In this document: piece after piece, positions 9,961 to 22,200 of the stretch
Numbering within the stretch: the stretch's first letter is position 1
How the letters are laid out: each line of letters opens with the position of its first letter
Origin: Reticulitermes speratus
Taxonomy: Eukaryota; Arthropoda; Insecta; Blattodea; Rhinotermitidae
Direction of reading: 5' to 3'
DNA: 64,000 nucleotides
Assembly: GCA_021186555.1 (NCBI GenBank)
Contig: JAJKFL010000014.1
Coordinates: 22,885,033-22,949,032, forward strand
Made by a program: the position numbers and the translations under genes
Notes under the pieces: model-generated
What the model was told of the DNA's origin: nothing
The model's database searches: none
The model's input: the letters and a program-made list of their open reading frames with translations, nothing else

Positions 9961-12900
9961 CGCAAGGTGAATTACGTATTTGAATGAAAATTAAATGCAT
10001 TGGAAGCTAAAAGATTTAAAAGAAAATTCGAACTACACCAGCGCTCATGAGAAATAAAGTAACACGTAATTTGGAAGACTCGTGTATTCAGATTGACGTC
10101 GTGTTACTTGTGACACAGAGTGGTTACCAACGCTCCGATGATGTTTGAAGTGACTTCAACCAGCTCTCTTCACCGACGTTGCTTCAGTATGACCTCATTT
10201 TGTGTAATGATTCCATATAGTTACAGCAAGGCTCGCAAGACATTTCTAACGCTTCCTTTAGACAGTCTCACTGAAGCTTCCAGAAGGCTTCGGAATTCTG
10301 GTCACATAAGTAATTTACGCTGGTTCTCTGAATATTAAATCAATTAACTGACCCGAGGAAGTAGTTTGTTTTTATAAGGTCGCTGTAAATTGAGATACCG
10401 AGGTATGGAACCTAGTAATATGGTAGAGAAATGTAATGAGAAGAGAGAGATTATGTTGAAATATCGGGCCTTATTAAAAATGTACTTCAAAAGATATTTT
10501 AAGAAACATTTTCTTCTTACAGGCTCACTTAAGTTAAAGAACACACGCAAAAAGCAATTTTTTTTCTTTTGTATTTACAGCCTCCTTGAGGTGTCCTTTA
10601 TATGTTATTATTTCTTACGATTCTGATCTACATAAACTAAGATAATTATCGGATTTAACTCTTACGTTTGTTGCCAGTAAAGCAGCGAAATTTTAAGGTC
10701 TTGATAATTGTGAAAATTATAAATGCGTATTACATTTAATCTTTTATGAGAGTGCAGTAACTGTGTATGCCACACCGTCCGCCTTTATTGTGCGTAACTC
10801 GGCATGTCGCACACAGAATCTTTGTACGGGTTTAATTTAATTATAAAATAAAAGAACAACACTTTTCTAAACTTGTAAAAGTTCACATTTTGGATTGTAA
10901 TCCCATTAAGTTTAGTCTGGATTTTAAAAATACTAAATTTGAATTTAATAATGTCGTTACTTGTTTACCCTCTATCATATGCGTGAATTATTACTAAAAA
11001 GAGGCAGCTACAAATAGATCACACCGATTTAGAAGTTTTAAATATTTATGCGTTATATTTTGTAGTATTTTAATTTGTAAGTGCCAATTCCACGCACATT
11101 AGTACACAAAAAGACACACAGTGAACAATATGTAGGCCTAAATCTCGTGATGAAAGGGCACTAACGATTGTGGATGTGAAAGTTTCTGTTGATTGTAATA
11201 AAGGCAACATTAATTGTGTGTAAGTACTGATGGTGGAGAAAACGAATTTCAATTTATATAAATTTTACAATTCATAGTGTTAAAGTACCAGCAACTGCAT
11301 TGCGGAAGTACGAAAACATTCTCCCGTTGAAGGACTGATACATGTGTTTCTGCATAGAACGATACAGTTGAATTCGAGACACTACGATAAACGAACCAGC
11401 AAACTTCCACTGCTCCAAGGACACAAGTGTTCGGCTTTAGATACTGGAGTACGGTAAAGCACATTAACTCTCTCGTGACGCAGTTCGAAACAATACTCAT
11501 GTGGACACGAGAAACGATTTTTTACTGAAGCTGTATCTCTCTCGCTTTGCTTTCAATATCTCATTTAGAACTGGAGGGGCGATTTATATCTGATGAGCCA
11601 TTATTCAAAACCCCTTTTATGCTTGGAATTACAATTTGTGTTTCGTTTGAAATTTCAACAGTGGAAGTACAATCAATTTTATATACAAATAAATATTTCA
11701 GTAACTGTTCAAAATGTAAATCTTCTGCCGCTGTTAGTTTAGTTTTAAATTGTATGGGCGTTCGGCTTGTGAGTTCATTTAAATCTTCTCGTAAGGGGAG
11801 ACAAGGAATATATTGAGAAATTTTGTGGGAAATCCGAACAACAGGAACACTGAGAAGGAGATAGAAGAAAGTATTTTGTGAGATTAAGTTGATGAAACCG
11901 GCTTGGAATTGTGTCCTGTGACGAATGTTTTATATTCATGCCAAACTATGGGCTTTGGTAACAAAAGGTACGTTATATATTATACGGAAAGGATAATGCG
12001 AACACGATGGTAAATGTACAACGTTAATTGCCCCTGTCCGCGCCAAGAAGGCATGCAAGGGGAGTAGCAGTATAGTGCCAGTTAATCTTAACTCTTTCCT
12101 AATTGAAGGCACAGGAGGTATTACCCCGGAATGTGATTGTGTTATGCGCTTCATTCTTCAGCAATTGAATGACTCAGTGGTAATCATTGCCTATTCCTCC
12201 GCCACCGTCACCAGGATAAATTGAAGGTCACATAGCTGTAGAAGCAAAATAAGACAAAAACAAACATCATTAGAATTTCAGTGAGAAAGCTATTTCCAAC
12301 AAAATTCGTATTTTAAAGTTTTATTAATTGTATTCCCTTGATTTAGTGCTACATTGCTTGTATATTTAACATAAAATTTCGACCCTGACTTGATGTGTTT
12401 GGGAAAAGGCCGTAAGGAGGCTTGTGTACTTAGGCTTCTCAGTTTTACAATCATTTTTATCTCTTTTAGAAGCAAAGTTATATCTGCAAAGTTTTGTTTT
12501 AAATATGTCACCATGAAGAGAACCCCATTAAGAAAAACAGTTGAATGGTCACCATTTCAGAGAGTGTATGTACTGAATATTTAGAGTGTATTTTAAGTAG
12601 TAAGTCCTGGTAAAATTTTTCAGTAAGGAAACATAAGCAGCCATTTTAAGTGTAGCAGTTTTAAGTGTTTTGGGTGAGTACTTCAAAAAAGTAACGAAAA
12701 TATGTCTTGCTTACTAAATTTTCCGGATATCCAATGCATCTACATCAGCAGTTATATGATGACCAAGGCCTCTGGGACGTGCTGTAATTTAGCACGAGTT
12801 TCAAAACTCGAACAGAAAGATTGCCTTGCTCCCTCATGCGTGTCATCGGATGGCCCATTCTGGCTAGGGTTCAAACAACATCTCTTGGAACTAGACCGCC

Positions 12901-13430
12901 CCCGACTTTGACAGAGACGTTCAAAACATTCCAAAAACACGAGTAGGCGTCGACGGAGTCAAATAAACTTCCCTGAATGCGGCACGAAACTCCAGTCTGT
13001 ATGCATTTTTCAGCTGAAATCCTTGGGGTAAAAGATGGGTCCATTGAGACCCTTTCAGACATTGTTGTTTAAATCAGTGGTGTTCTTGATACAGAAGGGG
13101 CCGAGATTAAACGACGGACTCTAGTGTTATAGTATTGTCGTTCACAAACTTTTCGTATATCTGAAAACGGATACTGAATGTGAAACACGGCACAAATGAT
13201 TTTAATTTATTAACATCCCCTGTGATGGCGTGAATGTCCTTAATGACGAATAATTTCTGTTGACGAGATTGTTACTCTTGTTTTGGTTACGTGAAACTTT
13301 TATCTGAGTCGGAGTGACAGAAGATTTGTCGCTCGCTCCACATACTTTAAAGTTGTGTCCTGGCGCAGGTTGGGGCAGGACATTTGTTTGGTTGTCTTAT
13401 CTCGAGTGTTTATGACGAGATAAATGAATA
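9961..13430. other. 3.5 kb without a recognisable gene
   Basis: AT-rich sequence. All ORFs are under 90 codons, with no motif that I recognise on either strand, and no SINE boxes or long repeats were seen. Confidence 0.55.
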
Positions 13431-13443
13431 GTTTTGCCATAAT

Positions 13444-13708
13444 TTTCCTTTCCATCGCGCAACAGCCCCTAGTGGGCTAGGGCTTTCTCGTTGTCGAGAC
13501 TTTACGATCACACTCAGTTAAGACACACACACACACTCGATGGGGCTCCTCTGGACGAGTGATCGGCCCGACGCAGAAACCTCTCTACTTGACACACGAC
13601 GCTCCCAAGAGACAGACATCCATGCCACCGGCTGGATTCGAACCCACAATCCTAGCAAGCGAGCGGCCACAGACCAACGCCTTACACTGCGCGGTCACTA
13701 GGATCGGC
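13444..13708 (-). repeat. SINE A copy 3 with perfect 13-bp target duplication
   Basis: On the minus strand this has the family order: A-box region, B box GGTTCGAATCC (plus strand GGATTCGAACC at 13633-13643), the CAGAGGAG body and the CCCTAGCCCACTAGGGG 3' hairpin (plus strand 13463-13479). The flanks carry GTTTTGCCATAAT exactly at 13431-13443 and 13709-13721, the clearest SINE insertion signature in the window. A short AC microsatellite has grown inside the body at about 13525-13537. Confidence 0.95.
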
Positions 13709-13721
13709 GTTTTGCCATAAT

Positions 13722-14426
13722 ACCAGAGTTAATTGGGTAGCTTCACAGGGCTCTGTATGATATGCCAGATATCCAGATTCATTCTGTCTAGTGAAGGAAG
13801 TCTTATTGTTTAACATGAAGGATGCAGAATTACAGTCGCTACAGAAATAAGCATGTAGTTTCAAAACTCATTAATACAGTTTTGTATGTAATTTGTGTAA
13901 CATTTTTGTTTCTCGAGGAAAATATGCTTGTCGGAGCGAGCAAAACGGGAGGCTCTGAGTGATGTGAAGATTTTTATTGTGATTTTATGTTTCTTTCTGT
14001 CTAGTTTGGTAGATGGTTACATAGATATAGTGTCAGAACCTGCTGCCTCCATCTACCTTCAATATGTAGGCAGCGTGTCTTCTGAAACTGGTAGCTCCTA
14101 CCGCAATGAACGTATCCGTAATCCATAAGACCATACGCCAAGTGTCAATAAGGATTATTCTACTTCAAACAAGTAAACTATATCTAAATTGGTACAAATG
14201 AAATGGCAGTGTCTTACTTTCCTTTGCGCAGTATTTTGTCATTATTTTACTTTACCTTTGTTTTGTTGAAAATGATTTAAAATTATAACACTTGACACTC
14301 ATCTCACGATGGGTAGTATATGAACATTGTTAGAATCCCAGACTGAAGGTGATATAGGGATGAATTTATCCAAACATACTCTTGGTAATTAAATTGTGTT
14401 ACTGGTAAGATGTGAATAACAATGAC

Positions 14427-14459
<33 letters not shown>

Positions 14460-16220
14460 TAATATAGTAATAAGAAAATTCTATTATAGACTGTAATTTT
14501 AGGTCTGTTCGAGCATAGTGCAAAAATTTGCAACACCAAAATTGTGAATATTTATTCTTGTTGTTGTACAGTGTGTAATATAATGCGTCTTTCCTTTTTT
14601 TTTACTCTGAGTTTTGAAATGTTTTAATTATCTTTCTTAAATACGTGTTCTTTGCTTTTCACGTATGCTTTACTGTAAGAACAAAAGTGTGTTCAGAGGA
14701 GCATGAACTGAATAAATGAGGTAGACTTATTTTGGAAATCAAACTGCCAAGACAGGCACGTAGTAGCGCCACGTTTTTAACGAAGAAAGTGAGGGGCTGT
14801 TGCGAAAAGCAACGACGTTAGCAGTAACGGCGATAAGGCTGTACTGAAAGTACCGTAAAGTCTCTGTACGACAGCATTATTGCGACTTTTCTTTTTATAT
14901 CTGCCTCGTCTCTTGTCCTTCGCCCCTATACAGTTCATACCCAACGACCCCCCCCCCCCCCTCTCCTTCTGATGGCCCAAAAGTTGTATAAGAGGGATTT
15001 GGATTACAGAGATATGTATATGGTCTGGCTTAATCCTAGCAATTAAGAAAAAAGATGTACTTTTGCTGTAAAGAAGCATTGTTTGAAAGTTAGTAATTTT
15101 ACTGGTTTTAAAGCACCAGTGCGTATTTTATAAAGCATTTCGTCTGTCCATCTTTACTTCTGAAACAATTATTCTGTGGCCCATGAGATTAATAGACATT
15201 ATAAGTTTAATGAAATTAATCACTTCTATACTATATCTGCCATTTTGGTTCACATTATACATTACCGCCCATAACCCTACTCATCATCATGATGATAATA
15301 ATTATAATCATCATCAGACTTGTTATTTTTTGACTTGGCGAAGGCTTTTTTTCTGAAACGTTTTTGTTTGTACAGAAACAAATTCGTGATAGATCTTCTG
15401 AATGACAGGTTAATGGCCATGATTAGGATAGTTTGTCGTGAGAACGCTGAGACAACGAAGACTTAAAACACCACACTTGAATGACAAAGTTAACTCTAAC
15501 ACTTGTAACATAATGGCATTTAACACGACAGATACTTTTCAAACTGTGTGAATGTCTATACACGCCTCTTTCAAGGAATATAGATGGGTCTGTTTCATAG
15601 CGTTTACTCTGTGACCAGAGGCCGTGCTTCATTTACCTAACTAGTACTAGTGCACAACAGTACTGATAACTCGCCTCCATGTTTCCAAACGATCATAAAC
15701 TACTTAGACTGGAGTAGCATAATTGAACGTTCAGCGCTGCTACCAGCAAATCTCACAGTGTATTATAATTTTCTGTCACTTAGAATTGTTGGATTTCTTG
15801 ATTTGTCCACCATCTGATCGCTATTACGAACAGTTCTATCCTCAGTCACTTTCAGTGTTTGAGATTAGCTTTTTCTAAAGGACGCATATGAATACTTCCG
15901 CTCACCTGAGGACGGAAGTGTTTTTATTTCTGTAATCTTTGTATTCTCTAGGAGTACAAGACCCAGTTCGATTACACGGCTGCTAATATAGATTCTTGAT
16001 GGACAAAAATTGGCACTTGGATAGGCTTTTTTTCCGAATACTGCGGTTGTCCCCTGTCATTTAACATTTCACCAGTCCCCCACACTCAGATTCATTTCAT
16101 CTACCATTGACGCTATGTAGTCTGGACATTGAGAGTATCGCGAAGTAAGCCAAAACTACCACCATGCGTGAAGTCCATAAAGCCAGTAATATTGATTCAT
16201 CTTTCATCCCCTCAATGTAT
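13722..16220. other. 2.5 kb without a recognisable gene
   Basis: It holds an AAT microsatellite at 14429-14459, a run of 14 C at 14948-14961 and an ATC/ATA-rich patch at about 15282-15318. A 100-codon minus-strand ORF (14777-15079) crosses the poly-C run and is low-complexity. I see nothing coding. Confidence 0.55.
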
Positions 16221-16302
16221 ACAGGGTGTATCTGAAGTGCTTGGACAAACTTCAGGAATGAGTCCTCCACACCAAAAGAGGGAAAAAGTTCATATCAGTA
16301 TA

Positions 16303-16831
16303 CAGTGTGTCCACAAAGTCTTCGAACAATTTAAAAAAGTTATTAAAAATACAAATAAAGAGATAACTCTGTGCAGTTTGTTGCATAATAAAGAAATGTT
16401 ATAAAAGTTTTTTTCACATAATATAGAAAACTTCCACATGGGCACCTCAGCGAAACATTTCCAAACAGGTGGATTGGAAGAGGAGGACCAACCACGTTCT
16501 CCCGATATCACTCCCATGGACTTCTTCCTATGGGGATATGTTGAAGATATCGTTTATAAGAGTAAGTTTCGGGACATCAACGACCTGGAGGAAAGGATCA
16601 CTGACGCCATTGCCACCGTTGATGAAGCGATGTTAGGACGAACGTGGATGGAAATTGAATACCGTCTTGATGTGCTTCGTGCGAAGAATGGTGCCCATGT
16701 GGAAGTTTTCTAAATTATGTGAAAAACTTTTATAATGTTTCTTTATTGTGCAACAAACTGCACAGAGTTATCTCTTCATTTGTATTTTTAATAACTTTTT
16801 TAAATTGTTCGAAGACTTTGTGGACACTCTG
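16303..16831 (+). mobile_element. Palindromic mariner-like derivative with 142-bp inverted arms, flanked by TA
   Basis: The left arm 16303-16446 starts CAGTGTGTCCACAAAGTC and is the near-perfect reverse complement of the right arm 16690-16831, which ends ...GGACACTCTG. TA dinucleotides flank both sides (16301-16302, 16832-16833), the target duplication expected for the mariner superfamily. The right arm is the natural 3' end of a transposase gene, including its last codons. The left arm is an inverted copy of that same end, so the true 5' part of the transposon has been replaced. The arms differ at only a few bases, so the event is fairly recent. Confidence 0.85.
16438..16713 (+). pseudogene. 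Mariner-type transposase, C-terminal third only
   Basis: The 91-residue reading frame has the signature RSPDITPMDFFLWGY at residues 20-34. The D in PMD (residue 28) aligns with the third catalytic acidic residue of DD-D transposases. The tail DINDLEERITDAIATVDEAMLGRTWMEIEYRLD...GAHVEVF is typical of the insect family often annotated with a DUF4817-type N-terminus. The first two catalytic Asp residues and the DNA-binding domain are absent. The apparent start Met lies in the inverted left arm, so the first few residues are an artefact of the rearrangement. No activity is expected. Confidence 0.85.
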
Positions 16832-17191
16832 TATATATCTCCGAGCAGTGTTTCAGGTACAGCGCAACAACGTGTTGACCTCAGTCCTTTAGAATTTTAT
16901 CTGTAGGACACTTAAAACCCTAGTGTGTTCAGTTCCAATCGAAAATGTTAGACACTTCACGAACGCATTTTTGATGCCTGTAAAACCATTCACAAACGCC
17001 CCGGGACCTTTTAAAGTGTGCAACAGTCGGTGTCAGACGTGCCCATGCGGGCATTGGTTCAGGTGGAGGACATTGTGAGCATTCGTTGTGAACTGTGACT
17101 TCATAAACAAGAGGAACTGAACAGTCATTAAATTGGGAACGTGTATTGTAACGTGCTATGCCATTTGTAAATAAAATGTTACATAGTTCAG

Positions 17192-17439
17192 TTATTCGAC
17201 TCGCTACGGGCTGGACGGTCCGAGGATCGAGATTTTCCGCACCCGTTCAGACCGGCCCTGGAGCCCACCCACCCTCCTGTACAATGGGTACCGTGTCACC
17301 TTCCCGGAAATAAAGCGGTCGGGGCGTGACGTTGACCACCCAACACCATCTAGCGTCGAAATAAAAGAAAGAGTAGAGCTATACCTCTACTCCCCCTCCG
17401 GGCCTTCATTGCCTGTTCTACGGTGAACGTCACCTTTTA
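17192..17439 (+). repeat. SINE B copy 1
   Basis: The tRNA-like head begins CGACTCGCTACGGGCTGGACGG, followed by GGTCCGAGGATCG in the B-box position and a body with GACCGGCCCTGGAGCC. The tail contains GAGCTATACCTCTACTCCCC and ends in a CACCTTTTAACC run. The first about 20 bp of the head seen in other copies are missing. No clear target duplication was seen. Confidence 0.82.
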
Positions 17440-17951
17440 ACCAAAGTTAAATTATTTATTGTTGAATGTAATCTTTCTGTTAAACTAAAAAACCACTCAT
17501 TTCCGAACATATGTTTGTATGAACTGTTTTTCTTTTTGTTTTGGTGTGAAGAACTCACTCTTGTAGTTTTTTCAAGCATTTTAGATACATCCTGTATAAG
17601 CTCCATATTAATGTTATCTTCCCGTCTCCTACTCCCTATATTAAGCGGTCTTCGTAAGAGGTGTTCGTGCATTTGTCCTATCTCTGCTACTTGACACATG
17701 CCAATGCCGCCAGACCTTAATTTCACTGTCGTAACACCACCGGAGATTACGTAAATCAGGATGTTGTCCACTACATAATATCCGAAATTGCTCCCATATT
17801 TCGTGTTGTTCGGTCCAAACATTTTCATGATCACTTTCTGACCCCTGTGATTTATGCCATTCGCACAGTCACCGACCCCTGGAAGACAATTAGCAAAATT
17901 ATTGTGTGTGTTCCTGATACTGTAATCAGTGTTATGGTTAGTCAATGTCAA
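17430..17951 (-). CDS. Unrecognised 173-codon open reading frame
   Basis: This is the longest ORF outside the repeats and the LINE. I recognise no family. The protein is basic toward its C-terminus (SRRREDNINMELIQDVSKMLEK, then SSHQNKKKNSS) and has a hydrophobic stretch NFGYYVVDNILIYVISGGV near residues 55-73. Its 3' end touches the tail of the SINE B copy. A chance ORF of this length in 64 kb of AT-rich DNA is uncommon but not impossible. It could be an exon, a transposon fragment or noise. Confidence 0.15.
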   Translation of the reverse strand: MTLTNHNTDYSIRNTHNNFANCLPGVGDCANGINHRGQKVIMKMFGPNNTKYGSNFGYYVVDNILIYVISGGVTTVKLRSGGIGMCQVAEIGQMHEHLLRRPLNIGSRRREDNINMELIQDVSKMLEKTTRVSSSHQNKKKNSSYKHMFGNEWFFSLTERLHSTINNLTLVKR

Positions 17952-18439
17952 GACAAATTATACATACATTTTCATTAGTTATGTAATACTTTATTTCTAT
18001 TATAATAAATTCAGCGAAGATAGCAATAGCAACTGTGGCACTGTAGTCTTTATCTTTTCATGTACATGTTCGAGTTGAGGCCAGGAATGTTGTCCAGCTT
18101 GTACCGTTTATGTTTCGTTTCGTCGTCGGTACGTGTAGGGGAACGTTTTGACATGACATAGGCACCGGGTCCGACTCAATTTCTCTCACGTCACGATGCC
18201 CTACTAACAACAAAACACTTGCATCTCTCTTTGGACACTACAGATGATATTACTGCCTAAGAAACAAATAAAAATTATACTTAACCCAACAATGTAGCAT
18301 ATTATCTCTTCATATCTGAATCTGAGCAACACCGATGTGAGCAGCTCACTTCTGGCATGGGTTAATGTTATCAGTACGATACCTTCTGTTGTGAAAGTTC
18401 TGTATGAATTTAATATTATATATCTTCCGTGCAATTGGT

Positions 18440-19289
18440 AATATACAGATAATATTTATTCCAACTTATTGCACTGATCTACATTAATATAAGACATATT
18501 CCAACATGTTCCGGCTGATACATGTAGCCATCATCAGCGGGTACAAACAAAGGTCATGTTTACTTAGGAATATGTAACATTATACCAGGTGAAGGTAAAA
18601 TGTACATTCCACGGTAAATTACAATATCTTCGTATGCAGTGGGCAGTCATGTACAAAATATGTAACATAAAATATACAGAACTCAATTAATAAAAATTAT
18701 TTGCATACAAGCATCTTTCTAAATTAGTAAGAAGTCTGAAAAGTTGGAGTTGGAATAGATATTAAAAGCAGATGAAAGTTTTTTTTCAAAATAAAGCCAG
18801 TAATCATAAAAGTAATATAAGACGGTATGCAGTTTTATTCACTGGCTTTATATTTTAAAAGAACTTTAATCTGTTTTTAGTATCTGCTCTCACTCCAACT
18901 TTTCAGACTTTCAACTAATTTATAAAGATGTTTGTACACAATTTTTATTAATTTAGCTCTGTATATTTTATATTTTGTTAGTGAAGCCTCGATAATGAGG
19001 AGGCCCTGACCCACTAGGGGTTGTTACGCCATTGGAAAAAATATTTATATTACGTATTTTGTACATTATTGCCCACTGCATACGAAAGTATTTTATTTAC
19101 TCTGGAATGTACCCTTTACCCTTACCTTTGACAATGTTATATATTCCTAACTAAACATGATCTTTGTGTGTACTCTCTGATGATGGCTGCGTATATCAGT
19201 CGAAACATTTCGAAATAACTATTATATTTTTATACCGATATATACCAGTGGAATAAGTTGGAGTAAATTTTATCTGTATTTTGTATGAA
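18440..19289. mobile_element. Long fold-back element (about 365-bp inverted arms)
   Basis: The left arm 18440-18801 and right arm 18841-19289 are reverse complements over their whole length. Landmarks are ATAAAGCCAGT / ACTGGCTTTAT at the centre, AAAAGTTGGAGT / ACTCCAACTTTT, and GCAGTGGGCA / TGCCCACTGC. The centre is only about 40 bp. The right arm is longer because a SINE A 3' fragment inserted at 18981-19040. Each arm holds CUGAUGA, a GGCU...AGYC helix and G(A/G)AAC: plus strand at 19177-19206, and minus strand at 18537-18508 with GGAAC. No coding sequence. Confidence 0.85.
18981..19040 (+). repeat. 5'-truncated SINE A (3' 60 bp only)
   Basis: Only the SINE A tail is present: GTGAAGCCTCGATAATGAGG, then GGCCCTGACCCACTAGGGG, then GCCATTGG plus an A-run. 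The opposite arm of the host fold-back lacks it, so it is an insertion. The flanks ATATTTTATATT (18963-18974) and ATATTTATATTA (19041-19052) look like an imperfect target duplication. Strong 5' truncation fits LINE-type target-primed reverse transcription. Confidence 0.85.
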
Positions 19290-22200
19290 TATTATTCTGT
19301 GCTGTTTTACGCATAACAAGGTGGGGAAGATCAGTTGGGCCTTTCGTCTTTCTTTTGATTTGTGGCGACACTTTTGTTGGCTTCACGACTAAGCTATGAA
19401 GGGGAATTTCAGGGATTCGCAAAAGAATGAGAAAAGCTCTTCAACTTCTTTGTGCTTGTCACTCTTTTATTAACTCAGGCAAATTATCCGCCACAACGTG
19501 TACCATACTCATACATATGAAAGATTCCAAAGTATATTTTACGATTTTCGAAACAAAAATCTACTTGTTCTTCGCACTACGAAATTTATTTCAAAATGTA
19601 TTCAAGCATAAGAAACATTGCCCTATGAAGTTAGGTTTCTCTTCTGTTTTTGTCGCTTTTTTTAACTGAGAGTTGGGTACCAGAGTAACGAACAGCGGAG
19701 GGCCCAAACATGTAGATGTACTTATACTGCAGTAGTGAGGCACCACAACAAGCAAACACTGCACCAGACAACTCCACTCGGGAAATTAAAGTCTTTCCTT
19801 AGCCAACACAGCACACTGCGTACGTTTTTTTTACAGCAGTGTACTTTTCTCACACAGGAACAAACCTGCAGGCGTGCTCAGTCTTTATACATGTGATACA
19901 TGTGTCCGTGCAAATCGCCAGACCGTGTTATTATACCGAGCTGGTTGTTTCGTTGCTCTATGTCCTGTCGAGTCGCACGTTGTTACGAGGCCAGTCTGTT
20001 AGAAATCTCAGGATGTCCTTCAGAACGGATATCGTCAGGCAGGGATGTTATGTTCAATTTAGAATTTTGTAACTTTATTGTAAAATGAGCGAATGACAGA
20101 GCGTACTTTATGATGTTGCTTGGGACTTTTGCTGTTCATGACGCCGGCAGTGATTAATTTAAAAGATTGACTATGAATGTACCTACACTAAAAGACTTGG
20201 AGGGATGGTTTGTGTCTGTTAAATGTGACTGATAGTTTGAGGGACTGTTTATTAAACAACATTGTTTGTAAAACTAGATACAAAGGCTGCTTACTGCAGT
20301 ACTACGGTGTTTGCTTACGCAGTCTTCTGTACAGTTTTACTGAAAAATTGAACGTAAATATGAATAATAAGAAGACAGTATCTTGGAGTGTGTATGGTCC
20401 GTGGCAAGATGATTATTGAAAGGTGAATTGGAAATTATTTGGAAGGAAACGGCCTTGTTTTAATCGAGATATATCCCAGAAGTTTCATATAGATATGTAC
20501 ATTTTACCTTTACATTAGCTGTTTTGTTGAGCGTTTGGAGCAATTACGTAAATTCTGTTTCTATTCATTAGGCTACAACACGCTCCTCTGTTTGGATGTA
20601 TAAACTACTAAAGAACATGCCTCGTGTGGTAACATAGTCCTACATTTTAACGGATAAACACACCCGAGGCATAACGGAGACTAGCAATTTGTTCTTAAAT
20701 TATAAATCTCTTGTGTCTACCTATAGAACCGATGGATGGAAAAATCTAACAATGAAGGCAAACACCGCTGAGACCAGAACTGCGGCAAAATAAATTGTGT
20801 GTAATCGCCTTGGGATATGATAAATCCTCGTCCATTCAAGAGGCTGTATTCAGAATACAGGAACACAGCAGGTATTGAGTAAATACTGCGTCGTATTATA
20901 CCGACATTGCTCTAGTCAACGAATACGCTTCGGTTTCTGACGTTTGTTGTGTGTTTCGTCATAGGACGAATTCTTACTGCACTCCGCGTCTCCTTTCGTT
21001 CCTCCGCAGTTCTCAGCGCAAAGTACAAAAGAAGGGGTCGGCTTGGCTCTTTAAATTCTTATTTGGGATTCCTGACAGCCTGTATTCCGTAATATTATAT
21101 TCTTATCCCCCTTACTTTCCATGTCGCTACTTTAACGTATTTGTCTATCCTTAACCGTCTTAACATCTATCTTTTTCTGATCTACAGTGTTTCAATCAAT
21201 CCTGCTGTTACCTTTGTTTATTTGACAGCTTTATAGTTGGGCCCCCTAACCCCCATGCCTCACCTCCAAGTTCAGAGAACTAGACTATTTCCTCCATTAG
21301 TAATTTCTCATTATTCCTAACTGGTCTTCTCAGCTACCGCAGCGGCACCAGGGGCGCACGACATCCTCGCTGCATTTGCACAACGAGACCTTTATCTACT
21401 TACTGCCGAACTACCGCAGCCTTGACAGACTGTACCCCAGAAATCCACATTCCACATTCTCAGTACATTCACTGCAACATCATGTTAGGCTGCATCTCAG
21501 TTTAACACAGCTGCAGTCTAACAAAAGATAATATTTGTTTCACAGCATTGGTTGTAGAGTCACTATATAGTCTAAAGTTTATGTTAATAGACCCCTTTAT
21601 GAAGAAAAGTAAACGAACTCTGCAGCGTGCAAATACCATAACATCTCTTCATGTTCTGAGAGCGATCAAGTCCAGGAGGCCAATATTAAAACCCACCTGA
21701 AGTGAATGATTAGAATTATAGATGGGAATATAGTTGATGTTTTAAGTTAAACTGGAAATTATTTCTTTGAAAACAACTAGAAGCTAAGATATCAGCCATC
21801 AGCTATAGCAACTGATGCCCGGGAAATTTTCGACCACACCTATTTCTTTTTTATCTACAAGCGTTTTGTAAATCACATTATATATTTTAAAGAGATCAGA
21901 CACAGTTCTTGGAATTGAAGTGCAGGTGTTCTCCATATTAATAATTTTAAATTATTAATATGGTGGAGAATATATCCTCGTTTACTCAGGGTAAACGAGG
22001 GCACATTTTCCGCCGTTCGTATTACAAAATAGTCAATTTTGAAGATATTCCATCCATATGTCAGGAAAGGCAGTGAGCACTGCAGGGTTAAATAGCTTCT
22101 TCAATAATCTTTTGTTTAAATACTTATTTTTGGCCTTATTGACCACCTGACGGTTGATGGAAGGGAATTCTGTTGTACAAAGGGCAACGAGCTTACTAAG

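Larger units (their letters stand above)
16221..17091 (+). mobile_element. Decayed DD-D transposon (outer element), interrupted by a second transposon
   Basis: The left end TACAGGGTGTATCTGAAG at 16221 looks like the end of a Tc1-mariner type element. The 3' coding part, from about 16877, reads DLSPLEFYL, a stop, then GHLK, and after frameshifts DACKTIHKRPGTF and RRAHAGIGSGGGHCEH, ending at a stop at 17089-17091. The SPLEFYL...GHLK signature matches the C-terminal third of IS630-Tc1-mariner transposases. Several stops and frameshifts, and loss of the first catalytic region, make it a dead relic. The 529-bp palindromic element at 16303-16831 sits inside it. Confidence 0.66.

Noticed and set aside
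11590..11610. CTGATGAGCC on the plus strand
   Set aside because: No GAAA after a helix and no closing helix I. A chance heptamer.
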